Source of the DNA: Aldehydirespirator sp965116865
GTDB taxonomy: Bacteria > Actinomycetota > Acidimicrobiia > Acidimicrobiales > Aldehydirespiratoraceae
DNA: 64,000 nt
NCBI GenBank assembly: GCA_965116865.1
Contig: OZ220727.1
Coordinates: 1,116,001-1,180,000, forward strand
Direction of reading: 5' to 3'
In this document: in pieces, positions 1 to 9,217 of the stretch
How the letters are laid out: each line of letters starts with the position of its first letter
How positions within the stretch are numbered: the stretch's first letter is position 1
Notes under the pieces: generated by a model
Databases searched by the model: none
What the model was told of the DNA's origin: nothing
The model's input: the letters and a program-made list of their open reading frames with translations, nothing else
Made by a program: the position numbers and the translations under genes

Positions 1-26
1 CGCTCGACGAGCGAGTCAGGAGTCCG

Positions 27-2477
27 ATGGCGGCCGTGGCCCAGCTCTCGGTCCCCGTGCCTGCTGCGGAGTGGCTGGGCAAGCGGCTTCAACTCGACTC
101 GGGGCTCAAGAGGCTCGACGACGACTTGGCGCTCGACAAGTACGGTGCGGTGAAACTGTACGGGGAGAGGGCGGCCTGGAAGTGGTTCACCGACCAGTGG
201 CGACCCGCCACCGACGGCCTCCGCGAGGGGCGCAGGGCGGAGATCGCCGAGATCGACTGGAAGCGGCTCGACACGGAACTTCGGGACAATGGCGTCGACG
301 GTGGCAGTAAGCGGTTCCGCGAGATGCAGAAGCGTTGCCGCGAGGCGGACGAGAAGCTTCGCGCCGTCGTGCAGATCCAACACGACGTCGCGCCTTGGAC
401 GAGACGGAACATCCCGGCGCTGATCAGCGAGGTCCCCAGTGACGTCAGACACGCCGTCGGATCCCTGGTCGAGGCGCTGCTGCGACCCATCCTCAGCGCT
501 TCGGCCGCTCCCGAAGTCGACGAGGCCGCGGTCGCCGCGCGCCTTGAAGCAGCGGCCAGGGGTGGCGACGGACGGGGCCGCTACCGGCTGGCCCGCGTGG
601 TGGACGCTTGGTGCGATGAGACGGGCAGGAGCATCGCCGCACTCGAAGGGGATCTGCGGAGGCATCGCTCCTTGACCGAGACCCTCAAGCTTCTAGGCAC
701 GAAGTCTGAAGTCTCCGGCGCGGGCATCGACGATGTCAGACTCCGTGTTCTCGACGATGACATCGAAGCCGCGGAGGCAGCAGTGGGGAGACTGCGCGAG
801 GCGGTCGAGCACGCCGAGCGCGCCAAGCAGGCGCGGGCGCAGCTCGAGGGGCTGCGCCGCAAACTGGACGATTCGGTTCTCAGCGACGACGACGCATGGA
901 AGGAACGGCTGGGCGAGATCGGGGCTCGGATGGGAACCAGCGACCCTCGCGGGCTCGCGGCCGAGATAGGCGCGGCCCAAAGAAGCCTGAGCGAGGCGCT
1001 CGACAAAATGGTCGAGGACCAGCAGGAGGATCTTCGGGAGTTGACCGCGCCGCTCAAGCTTCTCGGGGCTCCCGACTCGCAGGCGCGCGACTTCGAACGC
1101 CGGATCAACGAGTTGGAGCAGCGCGGCGGGCGCGGCGCCGCCGGACTCAAGCACGAGCTCGAGAACGCGCTGGCGGAACTCCGCTCTCAGCGTCGTTCAG
1201 ACATTCAGGGCGGCCTCGCGGAGATCGACCGGATCCTCACCGCCGAGCGGGAGGACTTCAACGACGACCACCTCGGCCTCTTCTTGAACCGCCGCTCCGA
1301 GATCGAGGCGCTGTCGCAGGCCGAAGGCGGTGGCGACCGCGATCTCGCCGAGGCGAAAGAGATCGCCGACGACCTGCTGCGCGAGGTCGAGGACCATCGG
1401 ATCTACCGGTGGCGAGCCGAGGAGGGCGAGGACGCGCTGCTGGAGCACATTCTGGAGTCGTGCCGGGGCGCGCTGGACTTCGATCCCCTGGACGTGAAGC
1501 GACTCTACGTGTCGCTCAAGACCAGGCCGTTCGCGATCCTGGCCGGGCTCACCGGCTCGGGCAAGAGTTCGCTGACGCGCACGTTCGCTGCTGCCCTCGG
1601 CGCGACGGCGGCCAACCGGCGTTTCCGACGCGTGGCGGTGCGCCCCGACTGGATCGACCAGAGCGAGGTCCTCGGGTACGTGAGTCCGGTCTCGGACCAC
1701 TTCGTTCCCGGCTGGCTGTCGGAGACGGTGCGCGACTGCGAGCACGCCCCCGACCGACTGCACTTCGTTCTGCTCGACGAGATGAACCTCGCCCCTGTCG
1801 AGCAGTACCTCGCGGAGTGGCTGTCGGCGCTCGAAGAGGCCCGCTCGGGCAGCGAGGAGGTGCGCCTGCGACTCTACTCGCCTGACCTGAAACCGAAGAA
1901 CCGAGACGACTGGTCGCCGCAGATGGTCCTGCCCGCCAATCTCGTGATCGTCGGGACGGTCAACGTGGACGAGACCACTCGTCCGCTGTCCGAGCGCGTC
2001 CTCGACCGCGCCAACGTGCTGCTCCTCAATGTCAAGATCTCCAACAGCCACCACGAGTCCAACGGCTCGCCGCCCCCGCCGTGGCATGTCGGCATGACGG
2101 AATGGACCGACGTCTGCGCCACGGAGCCGAGCGACGTACACCACGGGTTCCTGGTCGAGGTCGCCGACATACTGCGCGAGTCCAACATCGGGGTGGGACT
2201 GCGCGCCCATCTGGAACTGGAGCGCTTCGTGGCCAACGCCGAGCAGATACTCGACCCCGTCACGGCGCTCGACTGGGGGATCGTGCAACGCATCATCCCC
2301 AAGATCCGAGGCTTCAAGGGCCATCTGGTCAGCACGCTCGGAGAGTTGCTGGAGGAATTCGACGCTGTCGGGGCTGAGCAGTCGGCCTCGATCATCCGCC
2401 GCTGGCTCGACGAGCGGGTGTCCGACGACGAGTTCGTAGACGGCACTGACCCGCGGCTCGCGCTGGCGCGCATCTGA
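27..2477 (+). CDS. McrB-like AAA+ GTPase/ATPase, type IV restriction motor subunit
   Basis: The C-terminal third is a McrB/MoxR-like AAA+ domain: Walker A GLTGSGKSS near residues 507-515, Walker B HFVLLDEMN near 578-586, and a sensor-type stretch VIVGTVNVDE. The N-terminal ~450 residues are charged, heptad-like and probably coiled coil, where classical McrB has a modified-base reader. It is 2 bp upstream of a McrC-like nuclease gene (2480), so the two should be translated together and act as a nucleotide-driven restriction complex against modified or foreign DNA. The reading frame stays open from ATG 27 to the window edge, so the true start may lie upstream. Confidence 0.8.
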   Translation: MAAVAQLSVPVPAAEWLGKRLQLDSGLKRLDDDLALDKYGAVKLYGERAAWKWFTDQWRPATDGLREGRRAEIAEIDWKRLDTELRDNGVDGGSKRFREMQKRCREADEKLRAVVQIQHDVAPWTRRNIPALISEVPSDVRHAVGSLVEALLRPILSASAAPEVDEAAVAARLEAAARGGDGRGRYRLARVVDAWCDETGRSIAALEGDLRRHRSLTETLKLLGTKSEVSGAGIDDVRLRVLDDDIEAAEAAVGRLREAVEHAERAKQARAQLEGLRRKLDDSVLSDDDAWKERLGEIGARMGTSDPRGLAAEIGAAQRSLSEALDKMVEDQQEDLRELTAPLKLLGAPDSQARDFERRINELEQRGGRGAAGLKHELENALAELRSQRRSDIQGGLAEIDRILTAEREDFNDDHLGLFLNRRSEIEALSQAEGGGDRDLAEAKEIADDLLREVEDHRIYRWRAEEGEDALLEHILESCRGALDFDPLDVKRLYVSLKTRPFAILAGLTGSGKSSLTRTFAAALGATAANRRFRRVAVRPDWIDQSEVLGYVSPVSDHFVPGWLSETVRDCEHAPDRLHFVLLDEMNLAPVEQYLAEWLSALEEARSGSEEVRLRLYSPDLKPKNRDDWSPQMVLPANLVIVGTVNVDETTRPLSERVLDRANVLLLNVKISNSHHESNGSPPPPWHVGMTEWTDVCATEPSDVHHGFLVEVADILRESNIGVGLRAHLELERFVANAEQILDPVTALDWGIVQRIIPKIRGFKGHLVSTLGELLEEFDAVGAEQSASIIRRWLDERVSDDEFVDGTDPRLALARI

Positions 2478-2479
2478 CG

Positions 2480-3871
2480 ATGGCGAGCGTCGAAGTTTGG
2501 GCGGGGCGGGCCTGGCAGCCGCTGTCGTCCGGCAGCGAACCGTCGGAGGTGCCGGAGTCCGGCGCGCTCCGACTGCGAGGCTTCGACGGAGGCGAGGCGG
2601 TCATGCTGGGACCATTGCCGCGCCGCGCCGGCGCCGACGGCTGCTTGAGCCTGCGACTGAGCGCCGAGAAGGGCGCGCGCGGGCACCTCGGGCTGATCGA
2701 AGTGAGGCGGGCGTCCGGGGCCGTCATCGGCGAGATCGAGGTAGTGCCGGACAAGCTCTCTGCAACGGCCTATGAGCTGCTGCGCGCCGATCTGGAGCGG
2801 GCCTGGGTGGGACTGCTGTTCGATACCGACGGCGTCGGCAAACTCCGCGGAGTGCTGCCGTCTCCCGTCGATCTGTGGAGAGCGCTCGAGAAGCCGCTGC
2901 GTGACATCGCGGCCGAGCCGCGGTCGGCGATAGCCAGCTTCGAGGGTGCGCGAAGGCTGGAATCTGTGCGCCGGCCCTGCGAATTGACGGCCGGCGTCGT
3001 TCGGGCCTCCAGGCTGGACCGAGCCGGCCGCAGCCGCGTCCTGTCCCGTGACGTGGACACCCCCGAGAATGCTCTCGTAGCTGAGACCCTGCGGCGCCTG
3101 GCCTTCTACGCTCGTCGCAGGGTGGACGGCTCCGAGGTCGCCACCCGCGCGAGCCGGCTGCTGCGGTCCGAGCCGTTCGCTTCGTGCGCCGCGCCGCGCC
3201 GGGAAATGGAGGCGTCCCGGCTGCGGACGCTTCACGATCAGCGATACCGGCGGGTCGATCAGGTGCGGCGAATCCTGGACCGGCCCGAGGCTCACGCCAC
3301 CGAGGGCCCCGGCGAGGCCCGGCTCGGCGTGAAGGCGATGCCTCGCCTGTACGAATACTGGGTCTTCCTGCAGGTGCTCGAGGCTTGCCGCGAGCGGTAC
3401 GGGACGCCCGTCGATCCCGGCTTCGCCGTTCTCGGCAGCCGAAGTCGCACCGGGACCGTCCGGCTTGAGATTCCAGCAGACGCCACCGTGTCCTTTCCTG
3501 GAGACGTTCATGTGGCATTCGAGCCACGGATCATGTCGAACGGGCGAGGATGGCAGAGTCTCGAGAACGTTCCCCACCCGAACAAAAGCCTGGCGCAGAA
3601 CCTGATCACACCCGACGTGGTCGTGCTGCGACGAGGTCTGCGCCCGGCAGCGGTCGTGTTCGACGCCAAGTATGCAGGTCGGACCTGGGTGGACTATGAG
3701 GCGGCGAAGATCCATGCCCGATACTCGCGAATCCGACTGCAAGGAGAGCCTGTCGTGCGGTGCGTGCTGGCCGCGCATCCCCATGCGGGCAAGGATGCGG
3801 TATGGGCCGGATACGGCTCAGTCCCGATGATTCCCGGCGAACCCGTCGAACTGAACCACCTGCTCCCCTGA
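2480..3871 (+). CDS. McrC-like nuclease subunit (DUF2357 plus PD-(D/E)XK)
   Basis: The middle holds the DUF2357 hallmark DTPENALVAETLRRL and RLYEYWVFLQVLE. The C-terminus carries a PD-(D/E)XK core: PDVVVL (Asp), then AVVFDAKY (D-x-K). This is the architecture of McrC-family partners of McrB-type AAA+ proteins, which cut DNA once the motor is loaded. ATG 2480 follows the upstream TGA by 2 bp, which supports an operon. The length (463 aa) is typical of DUF2357 proteins. The gene ends convergently against the 47-bp repeat array. Confidence 0.8.
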   Translation: MASVEVWAGRAWQPLSSGSEPSEVPESGALRLRGFDGGEAVMLGPLPRRAGADGCLSLRLSAEKGARGHLGLIEVRRASGAVIGEIEVVPDKLSATAYELLRADLERAWVGLLFDTDGVGKLRGVLPSPVDLWRALEKPLRDIAAEPRSAIASFEGARRLESVRRPCELTAGVVRASRLDRAGRSRVLSRDVDTPENALVAETLRRLAFYARRRVDGSEVATRASRLLRSEPFASCAAPRREMEASRLRTLHDQRYRRVDQVRRILDRPEAHATEGPGEARLGVKAMPRLYEYWVFLQVLEACRERYGTPVDPGFAVLGSRSRTGTVRLEIPADATVSFPGDVHVAFEPRIMSNGRGWQSLENVPHPNKSLAQNLITPDVVVLRRGLRPAAVVFDAKYAGRTWVDYEAAKIHARYSRIRLQGEPVVRCVLAAHPHAGKDAVWAGYGSVPMIPGEPVELNHLLP

Positions 3872-3978
3872 GAGTCACAGCACCATGTGACAATTCACCC
3901 GCCGACAGACCGCTCGATCCACAGTCAGCGCCGGTCTGGCTCACCGGAACACATGCCAGCCAGGTCCGGTGCCAGCCG

Positions 3979-4752
3979 CACTCGACAGCACCAGCCGCTC
4001 ACCTCAGCGCAACACCAGCCAGCCGTTTCGACAGCACCAGCTGGCCGCACTCGACAGCACCAGCCGCTCACCTCAGCGCAACACCAGCCAGCCGCACTCG
4101 ACAGCACCAGCCGCTCACCTCAGCGCAACACCAGCCAGCCGCACTCGACAGCACCAGCCGCTCACCTCAGCGCAACACCAGCCAGCCGCACTCGACAGCA
4201 CCAGCCGCTCACCTCAGCGCAACACCAGCCAGCCGCACTCGACAGCACCAGCCGCTCACCTCAGCGCAACACCAGCCAGCCGCACTCGACAGCACCAGCC
4301 GCTCACCTCAGCGCAACACCAGCCAGCCGCACTCGACAGCACCAGCCGCTCACCTCAGCGCAACACCAGCCAGCCGCACTCGACAGCACCAGCCGCTCAC
4401 CTCAGCGCAACACCAGCCAGCCGCACTCGACAGCACCAGCCGCTCACCTCAGCGCAACACCAGCCAGCCGCACTCGACAGCACCAGCCGCTCACCTCAGC
4501 GCAACACCAGCCAGCCGCACTCGACAGCACCAGCCGCTCACCTCAGCGCAACACCAGCCAGCCGCACTCGACAGCACCAGCCGCTCACCTCAGCGCAACA
4601 CCAGCCAGCCGCACTCGACAGCACCAGCCGCTCACCTCAGCGCAACACCAGCCAGCCGCACTCGACAGCACCAGCCGCTCACCTCAGCGCAACACCAGCC
4701 AGCCGCACTCGACAGCACCAGCCGCTCACCTCAGCGCAACACGATCCGGCCG
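3979..4752. repeat. 47-bp minisatellite, about 16 copies, between convergent genes
   Basis: A 47-bp unit starting CACTCGACAGCACCAGCC repeats head to tail without spacers: one copy at 3979, a 22-bp internally deleted copy at 4026, then fifteen copies at exact 47-bp steps from 4048 to 4706. The interior copies look identical. The last copy (4706-4752) differs at only a few bases and contains the stop codon (4731-4733) and last codons of the minus-strand zinc-ribbon gene. That coding end is therefore the likely seed of the array. It would be transcribed as 3' UTR of that gene. Confidence 0.95.
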
Positions 4753-5501
4753 CACTCGGCGCAGTTCAGCACCTCCCCCTCTGCGCAGCGCTTGATGCGG
4801 GCCACCTCGACCGCCGGCATCTGCTCAGGGCAGCCGCAGCCCGAGGACGGATCGAAAGGCACCGCCGCGCTCGGCCCGAACGTCTCGCGCAGCCGCTCGT
4901 AGCCCGCCACCACCGTCGGCGACTCGATCCGGGCCGCGACCTCGATCCTCTTCGTCGAGAGCGCCGCGAGCTGCTCGTGCAGGGCTGCTTCCGCCGCGGC
5001 CACCTCGGCTTCAAGCACGGTCACCCGCTCGTCGGCGGCGGCCCGCTGCTCCTCCAGCGCCTCCGCCTGGCCGGCCAACTCCTCGGCCTCCATCAACGCC
5101 TCGATGGCGCGTTCCTCCAAGACGCCCTGACGGGAGCGCAGCCCTGCAATCTCGTCCTGCAGTGCCTTGAGGTCCCTGATCGCGGTGATCTCGCCGGAGT
5201 ACAGGCGGTTGTCGTCCACGTCGGCTTTGGCCCCGATGATCGCAGCCTCGTCCTCCAAGCGCTTCTGACGGGTGAGAACCTCGATGCGCTGCGCGCCCAG
5301 TGTGTCGAGTCCTTGCTGCAACTCGCGTCGCTGCAACCGGGCTACATCCAGGTCTCGGCGCACCGCGAGGGTGGCCCGCCTGTGCAGGAGCTGCTCCGTC
5401 TCCGTGTCGATCTCCTGGATCTCCAGCAGCGGATGAACGCTCTCAGCGGTCTCCTCGTCGAGCAAGGGGGCTTCGGGCACGGCGAGACAATAGCCGCTCA
5501 C
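4731..5501 (-). CDS. Coiled-coil protein with C4 zinc ribbon (CT398/HP0958-like)
   Basis: 256 aa. A long helical coiled coil (from about residue 25 to 190, rich in E/L/A/R heptads) is followed by a C-terminal zinc ribbon: CGCPEQMP, then CAECGRIVLR. This matches the actinobacterial 'zinc ribbon domain-containing protein' family related to HP0958/CT398, often encoded near RNase H or Nif3 genes and thought to bind nucleic acid. Neither neighbour is present here. The ATG at 5501 is the only good start. Its promoter region is filled by the 9-bp array and its 3' end seeds the 47-bp array. Confidence 0.75.
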   Translation of the reverse strand: MSGYCLAVPEAPLLDEETAESVHPLLEIQEIDTETEQLLHRRATLAVRRDLDVARLQRRELQQGLDTLGAQRIEVLTRQKRLEDEAAIIGAKADVDDNRLYSGEITAIRDLKALQDEIAGLRSRQGVLEERAIEALMEAEELAGQAEALEEQRAAADERVTVLEAEVAAAEAALHEQLAALSTKRIEVAARIESPTVVAGYERLRETFGPSAAVPFDPSSGCGCPEQMPAVEVARIKRCAEGEVLNCAECGRIVLR

Positions 5502-5506
5502 GGTTC

Positions 5507-5880
5507 GACTGCCCAGACTGCCCAGACTGCTCAGGCCGGCCAGACCGGCAAGACAGGCGAGACAGGCGAGAGTTCAGGCCGGCAAGACCGGCGAGACAGG
5601 CGAGAGTTCAGGCCGGCAAGACCGGCGAGACCGGCGAGACAGGCGAGACAGGCGAGAGTTCAGACCGGCGAGACCGGCGAGACCGGCGAGACCGGCGAGA
5701 CAGGCGAGACAGGCGAGAGTTCAGACCGGCGAGACCGGCGAGACAGGCGAGAGTTCAGACCGGCGAGACCGGCGAGACAGGCGAGAGTTCAGACCGGCAA
5801 GACCGGCGAGACAGGCGAGAGTTCAGGCCGGCAAGACCGGCGAGACGGGCGAGACGGGCGAGACGGGCGAGAGTTCAGGG
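5507..5880. repeat. Nested 9-bp minisatellite between divergent genes
   Basis: Runs of GACCGGCGA, GACAGGCGA and GACGGGCGA 9-mers are grouped into blocks separated by GAGTTCAG. The strand is strongly purine-biased on the plus side. The array fills nearly all of the gap between the zinc-ribbon gene (start 5501) and the oxidoreductase (start 5948), where both promoters should be. Block length varies, which suggests slippage or unequal crossing-over. Confidence 0.9.
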
Positions 5881-5947
5881 CGGTCAGAGTTCGTGCGGCC
5901 AGCGTCCGCGTCCCGCCCGCCGAGCGCCTGTGTGCGACTATTGCCGG

Positions 5948-6952
5948 GTGACTCCGGTCGGGATAGTCGGCGCAGGCCGGGCCGCCATCCTCCACGCCGA
6001 GGCGGTCCGGACCGTCAGGGGCGCGCATCTGGCAGGGGTGGCTGCCTCCTCGCCGCTGTCGCCGAGGGCGGCGGCTCTCGGCGGTGCGCTCGGCTGTCCC
6101 GTGTTGACGGTGCGCGAGCTGGCCGATTCCTGCGACGTCGCCGTGATCGCCACTCCCCCGGCGGACCGGTCCGAGGCTCTCGTCGAGCTGGCCCCGTCCG
6201 GCCGGGTGCGAGCCGTGCTGGTCGAATCGCCCGCGGCGACCACCCTCGCCGGCGTCGCCGACATCGGCACGGCCCTCGGAGACCGGCCTGCCATGGCCGC
6301 CGTGAACCTGCTCCACGCGCCGGCGGTGCGCCGGATGCTGGCGGCGGCGACAGCCATGGAGCCGCACCATCTGGAGTTGAGGCTGGCCGTGCCCGACCCG
6401 GCCCGGGGCCCCGACTCCGGCGCTGGTTTCGGAGGTGGAGTGACGATGGACCCAGCGGCCGGCTTCTGGCCGGTACTGATCGCAGCTCTGGGATCGGCGG
6501 TCGAGTCCGTTGCCGCGTCGCGGCTCGACACGATGGACGGCCTCGACCGCGCCGCGGAGGTCGTGCTTCGAGCCGTGAACGGACGCACGGCTCGAGCATC
6601 GCTGCGCTGGGGCGCTCGGATCGCCGAGGCAGCCCTCGAGGCAGCCGACTCGGCCCATGTGGCTCGCGTCGACTTCTGGCCCGAGCCCGTCACGGAGATC
6701 GATGGAGAGCGCATCAGCACAGCCGCCGGCTCGTCGCACCCGCTCGCTGCTCTCGGCTTCGCAGCCCAGGTCGAGCGGCTAGTCCGCGCAGGCAACGACG
6801 AGGCGCAGCCCTGGCCCGACCTTGCCGCCGCCTCGTCGGCGTTGACGGTCGCGGCTGCGGCAGCGCTGTCGGCCAGGCGCAACGGCGCCGTCGTCGATGT
6901 CTCCGAGGCGCCCCGCGACCGCTCACCGTTCGAGATCCTCAGCACCCCGTGA
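5948..6952 (+). CDS. Gfo/Idh/MocA-type NAD(P)-dependent oxidoreductase
   Basis: The protein opens with a Rossmann fold, VGIVGAGRAAILHAEAV (GxGxxA class), followed by CDVAVIATPP and VLVESPAA where family members have ATP and the EKP motif. In the latter the usual Lys is replaced by Ser, so activity may differ. About 335 aa, standard for the family. The GTG at 5948 was chosen because the frame upstream is only repeat-encoded Asp-Arg-Arg tripeptides. The substrate is not predictable; most relatives act on sugars or inositols. Confidence 0.7.
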   Translation: MTPVGIVGAGRAAILHAEAVRTVRGAHLAGVAASSPLSPRAAALGGALGCPVLTVRELADSCDVAVIATPPADRSEALVELAPSGRVRAVLVESPAATTLAGVADIGTALGDRPAMAAVNLLHAPAVRRMLAAATAMEPHHLELRLAVPDPARGPDSGAGFGGGVTMDPAAGFWPVLIAALGSAVESVAASRLDTMDGLDRAAEVVLRAVNGRTARASLRWGARIAEAALEAADSAHVARVDFWPEPVTEIDGERISTAAGSSHPLAALGFAAQVERLVRAGNDEAQPWPDLAAASSALTVAAAAALSARRNGAVVDVSEAPRDRSPFEILSTP

Positions 6953-7103
6953 GACAGCCGCGCTCGGCGAGGCTCACCCGCAGCCTTGTCGTGTTCTGTT
7001 GCATCATTCTCGACGACAGCCGCGCTCGGCGAGGCTCACCCGCAGCCTTGTCGTGTTCTGTTGCATCATTCTCGACGACAGCCGCGCTCGGCGAGGCTCA
7101 CCC
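6953..7103. repeat. 62-bp tandem repeat, 2.4 copies
   Basis: The unit GACAGCCGCGCTCGGCGAGG... starts at 6953, 7015 and 7077. The array begins right at the TGA of the oxidoreductase gene and runs to the end of the convergent HAD gene. Confidence 0.95.
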
Positions 7104-7799
7104 CGCCTCGGGCGGCGCCCGGTCCGGGGAGCCCGGCGCGCCCGCTGAGCGCCGCAGGTCCAGGCGGTCGGTGCCTGCGTCGATCCCGGGAATCTGGGGC
7201 TGAACCCCCCTCGCTCCCCTCCAAACGGTGAATCGCTCCATCACCAACTGCTCCACCTGCAGCCAGGTGCGTGCCCTGGGTTCGGCCTCACCGCGGTTGT
7301 AGGGCTGGTCGAACACGATCACGTCGTTGCCGCCGGCACGGAGCGCGACGATGTTGTGGGGGGCGTCGTCCACGTAGCAGTCGGCCTCCACCTCCGGCTT
7401 GTTCCCCAAGAAGCAGATGTCGCGGTACGGGATCCGCTCAGCGTCGAGCCACAGCACCGTGTCGGCCACCGCCTCGGCGTGGCCCCAGTTGACGTAGAGG
7501 CGGTGGGTGATCACCCGGATCCACACTCCGGCGTCCGACAACCGCCACAGAGCCTCGGCCGCGCCATCGATGGCGGGCAGCTTGGCCAGCATCCGATGCT
7601 CGGTGACAGCCGAGCTGTGGTACTGCTCGAAGTCGCTGCGGCTGAGGCCCCACTCGCTGAAGTCGTAGGAACGCTCCTCTGGGAGCGACGCCGGATCCAC
7701 GCCCCTCAGGGCGCCGACGAACTCAGCGAACCCCGCGGTGTAGTCGGCGACGACCCCGTCGAGGTCGACACCGAAGACGAATTGCGACGTCTCGCTCAG
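7098..7799 (-). CDS. HAD-family 5'-nucleotidase-like protein (NT5C type)
   Basis: The N-terminus has the HAD motif I VDLDGVVADY. Later come WIRVITHRL (motif II position) and CYVDDAPHNI (motif IV-like DD), as in 5'(3')-deoxyribonucleotidase-like proteins. A likely role is removing phosphate from nucleotides. No ATG, GTG or TTG lies in frame between the DyP stop (7853) and motif I. The frame stays open back through the DyP gene, so the start is uncertain; CTG at 7797-7799 is the nearest possibility. The ~35-residue C-terminal tail is low complexity. Confidence 0.65.
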   Translation of the reverse strand: MSETSQFVFGVDLDGVVADYTAGFAEFVGALRGVDPASLPEERSYDFSEWGLSRSDFEQYHSSAVTEHRMLAKLPAIDGAAEALWRLSDAGVWIRVITHRLYVNWGHAEAVADTVLWLDAERIPYRDICFLGNKPEVEADCYVDDAPHNIVALRAGGNDVIVFDQPYNRGEAEPRARTWLQVEQLVMERFTVWRGARGVQPQIPGIDAGTDRLDLRRSAGAPGSPDRAPPEAG

Positions 7800-7852
7800 C
7801 GTGGCCCGCTCGACACGGTGCGCTCGACGGTTTGCCGCCTCCCGCCCGGCCT

Positions 7853-8767
7853 CTACGGCAGAGCGGCGTCGAGCGCCTCCACCGACGGCGCGAAGTAGAA
7901 CGATCCCGACGCCGGCGTCGAATAGTCTGTGATGAAGTCGGGCTCCCGGCCGTTGGCGCCGTACATCGACTCCATGCGCTCCCGCAGCGGAGCCTGGGTC
8001 TTGCAGAAGCCCATGAAGTACAGGCCGACAGTGCCGTCGTGGAAGGCGTAGGGAGTGGAGCGCCGCACCATCTCGCCCCGCTTGGGGGTGGACTCGTCGG
8101 CGCTTGCACCCTCGCGCAACTCCACATGCGACAGGTGCGACCGGGGGGCCTGCACTGCGAGCTTGACCGAGTCGGCCTTGGTACGGCCGAAGGTGTTCTC
8201 CTCCTGCGCCAACGACAGCGTCGCCCAGTAGTCGAGGTCGTGGACCCACCGCTGCGCGATGCAGAACGCGCCGCCCTCGCCCGGGTCGCCGTCGTCGACG
8301 ATGGCCCGGTCGGGCTCGTCCGCAGGGGCCGGATTGCCGGTGCCGTCGATGTGGCCGGTCAGGTCGAGGCTGTTCTTGTAGATGAACGTCGGGGTCTCGC
8401 GGGCCACCGCCATATGGCCGGCGACAGCGCGCCGGAACGTGTGCTGGACCTCCCAGCACAGGTCCTTCTCGGCGTGGTGGACCCAGATCAGCAGTTCCTC
8501 CTGGGTGCCCTTGGCCACCCGGGAGCCGTCGGGAGACTCATAGCCGGGGTAGGGCTGGAAGTCGCCGCCGGTCTCGATGCCCAAGTCGTCGGCCAGGGTC
8601 GGGCCCAGCAGAATGCAGAGGTTCACGCCCTGCGCGTCGGCGTCGGCTCGGCAGTCGCTGAGTGCCCGGCGGATGACGTCGAGGTCGGCTCCGTCGACCC
8701 GGCTCATGTGGGTGTACCACTGGTACTTCTGCAAGTCAGTGAGGATCGCCGCCTGCGGTGTTGCCAT
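7853..8767 (-). CDS. DyP-type heme peroxidase
   Basis: 304 aa. The diagnostic GxxDG region is GHIDGTGNP (about residues 138-146). The proximal-histidine segment SHLSHVEL lies near 210-217, with the conserved Arg in RRSTPY near 236. Such enzymes oxidise dyes, phenolics or porphyrins with H2O2. There is no Tat signal, and no encapsulin-targeting tail at the C-terminus (it ends SVEALDAALP), so it is probably free in the cytoplasm. ATG 8767 is preceded by a purine-rich GAAAGAAGG ribosome site. The HAD gene follows on the same strand. Confidence 0.88.
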   Translation of the reverse strand: MATPQAAILTDLQKYQWYTHMSRVDGADLDVIRRALSDCRADADAQGVNLCILLGPTLADDLGIETGGDFQPYPGYESPDGSRVAKGTQEELLIWVHHAEKDLCWEVQHTFRRAVAGHMAVARETPTFIYKNSLDLTGHIDGTGNPAPADEPDRAIVDDGDPGEGGAFCIAQRWVHDLDYWATLSLAQEENTFGRTKADSVKLAVQAPRSHLSHVELREGASADESTPKRGEMVRRSTPYAFHDGTVGLYFMGFCKTQAPLRERMESMYGANGREPDFITDYSTPASGSFYFAPSVEALDAALP

Positions 8768-8941
8768 CGATGGGCCCTTCTTTCTGTCGGGAGCTGCCTG
8801 TCGGCAGACTGAGTCCGGCGGCTGAGCCGACCGGCGTCCAACGGTCCCCTGCATTCTAGGCACTGGAGCGCGGATGCGGCCGTGCAGCCGTGAAAGCCCC
8901 GGTTCAGGCGAGCGGGACGTGACGACGCCTGACGCGACGCG

Positions 8942-9217
8942 GTGTGGAGCCCATCGGAGAGTGCCGCTCCGGCGGCAGGATCGAGGCGAGGTCCTGGCTG
9001 TCGGCGAGGTGTGGAGCGTCCATCGGAGAGTGCCGCTCCGGGACTTCAGTGCTGCCAGTTCGCTACGGCCGGAGGACCGCCGCGCTGGTGGGCAGGAGTT
9101 CGGGGTTCCGGCGGCGCTAGACTCCACGATTCGTGCGCCTGGGACGTGAGCGACGCCGAACGGCTCGCGCTGGGGCTGCGGGGCGGCGCTAGACTCCACG
9201 ATTCGTGCGCCTGGGAC
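8942..9217. repeat. Two imperfect direct-repeat pairs upstream of pntAA
   Basis: GTGTGGAGC..CATCGGAGAG occurs at 8942 and 9009. A 35-bp stretch containing GACTCCACGATTCGTGCGCC occurs at 9111-9145 and 9183-9217. The second copy of this latter pair contains the GTG start and first codons of pntAA, so its translation-initiation region has been duplicated 72 bp upstream. No gene is seen in 8768-9204. Confidence 0.85.

Noticed and set aside
3979..4752. CRISPR array
   Set aside because: Units are contiguous 47-bp tandem copies with no unique spacers, and no cas genes are nearby.
3760..5951. Long plus-strand frames of 300-660 codons through the 47-bp and 9-bp arrays
   Set aside because: They are open only because of the repeats, change residues with each frame, overlap a clear minus-strand gene and have no ribosome site.
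7098..8459. 453-codon version of the HAD nucleotidase
   Set aside because: The extra N-terminal part is the DyP gene read out of frame.
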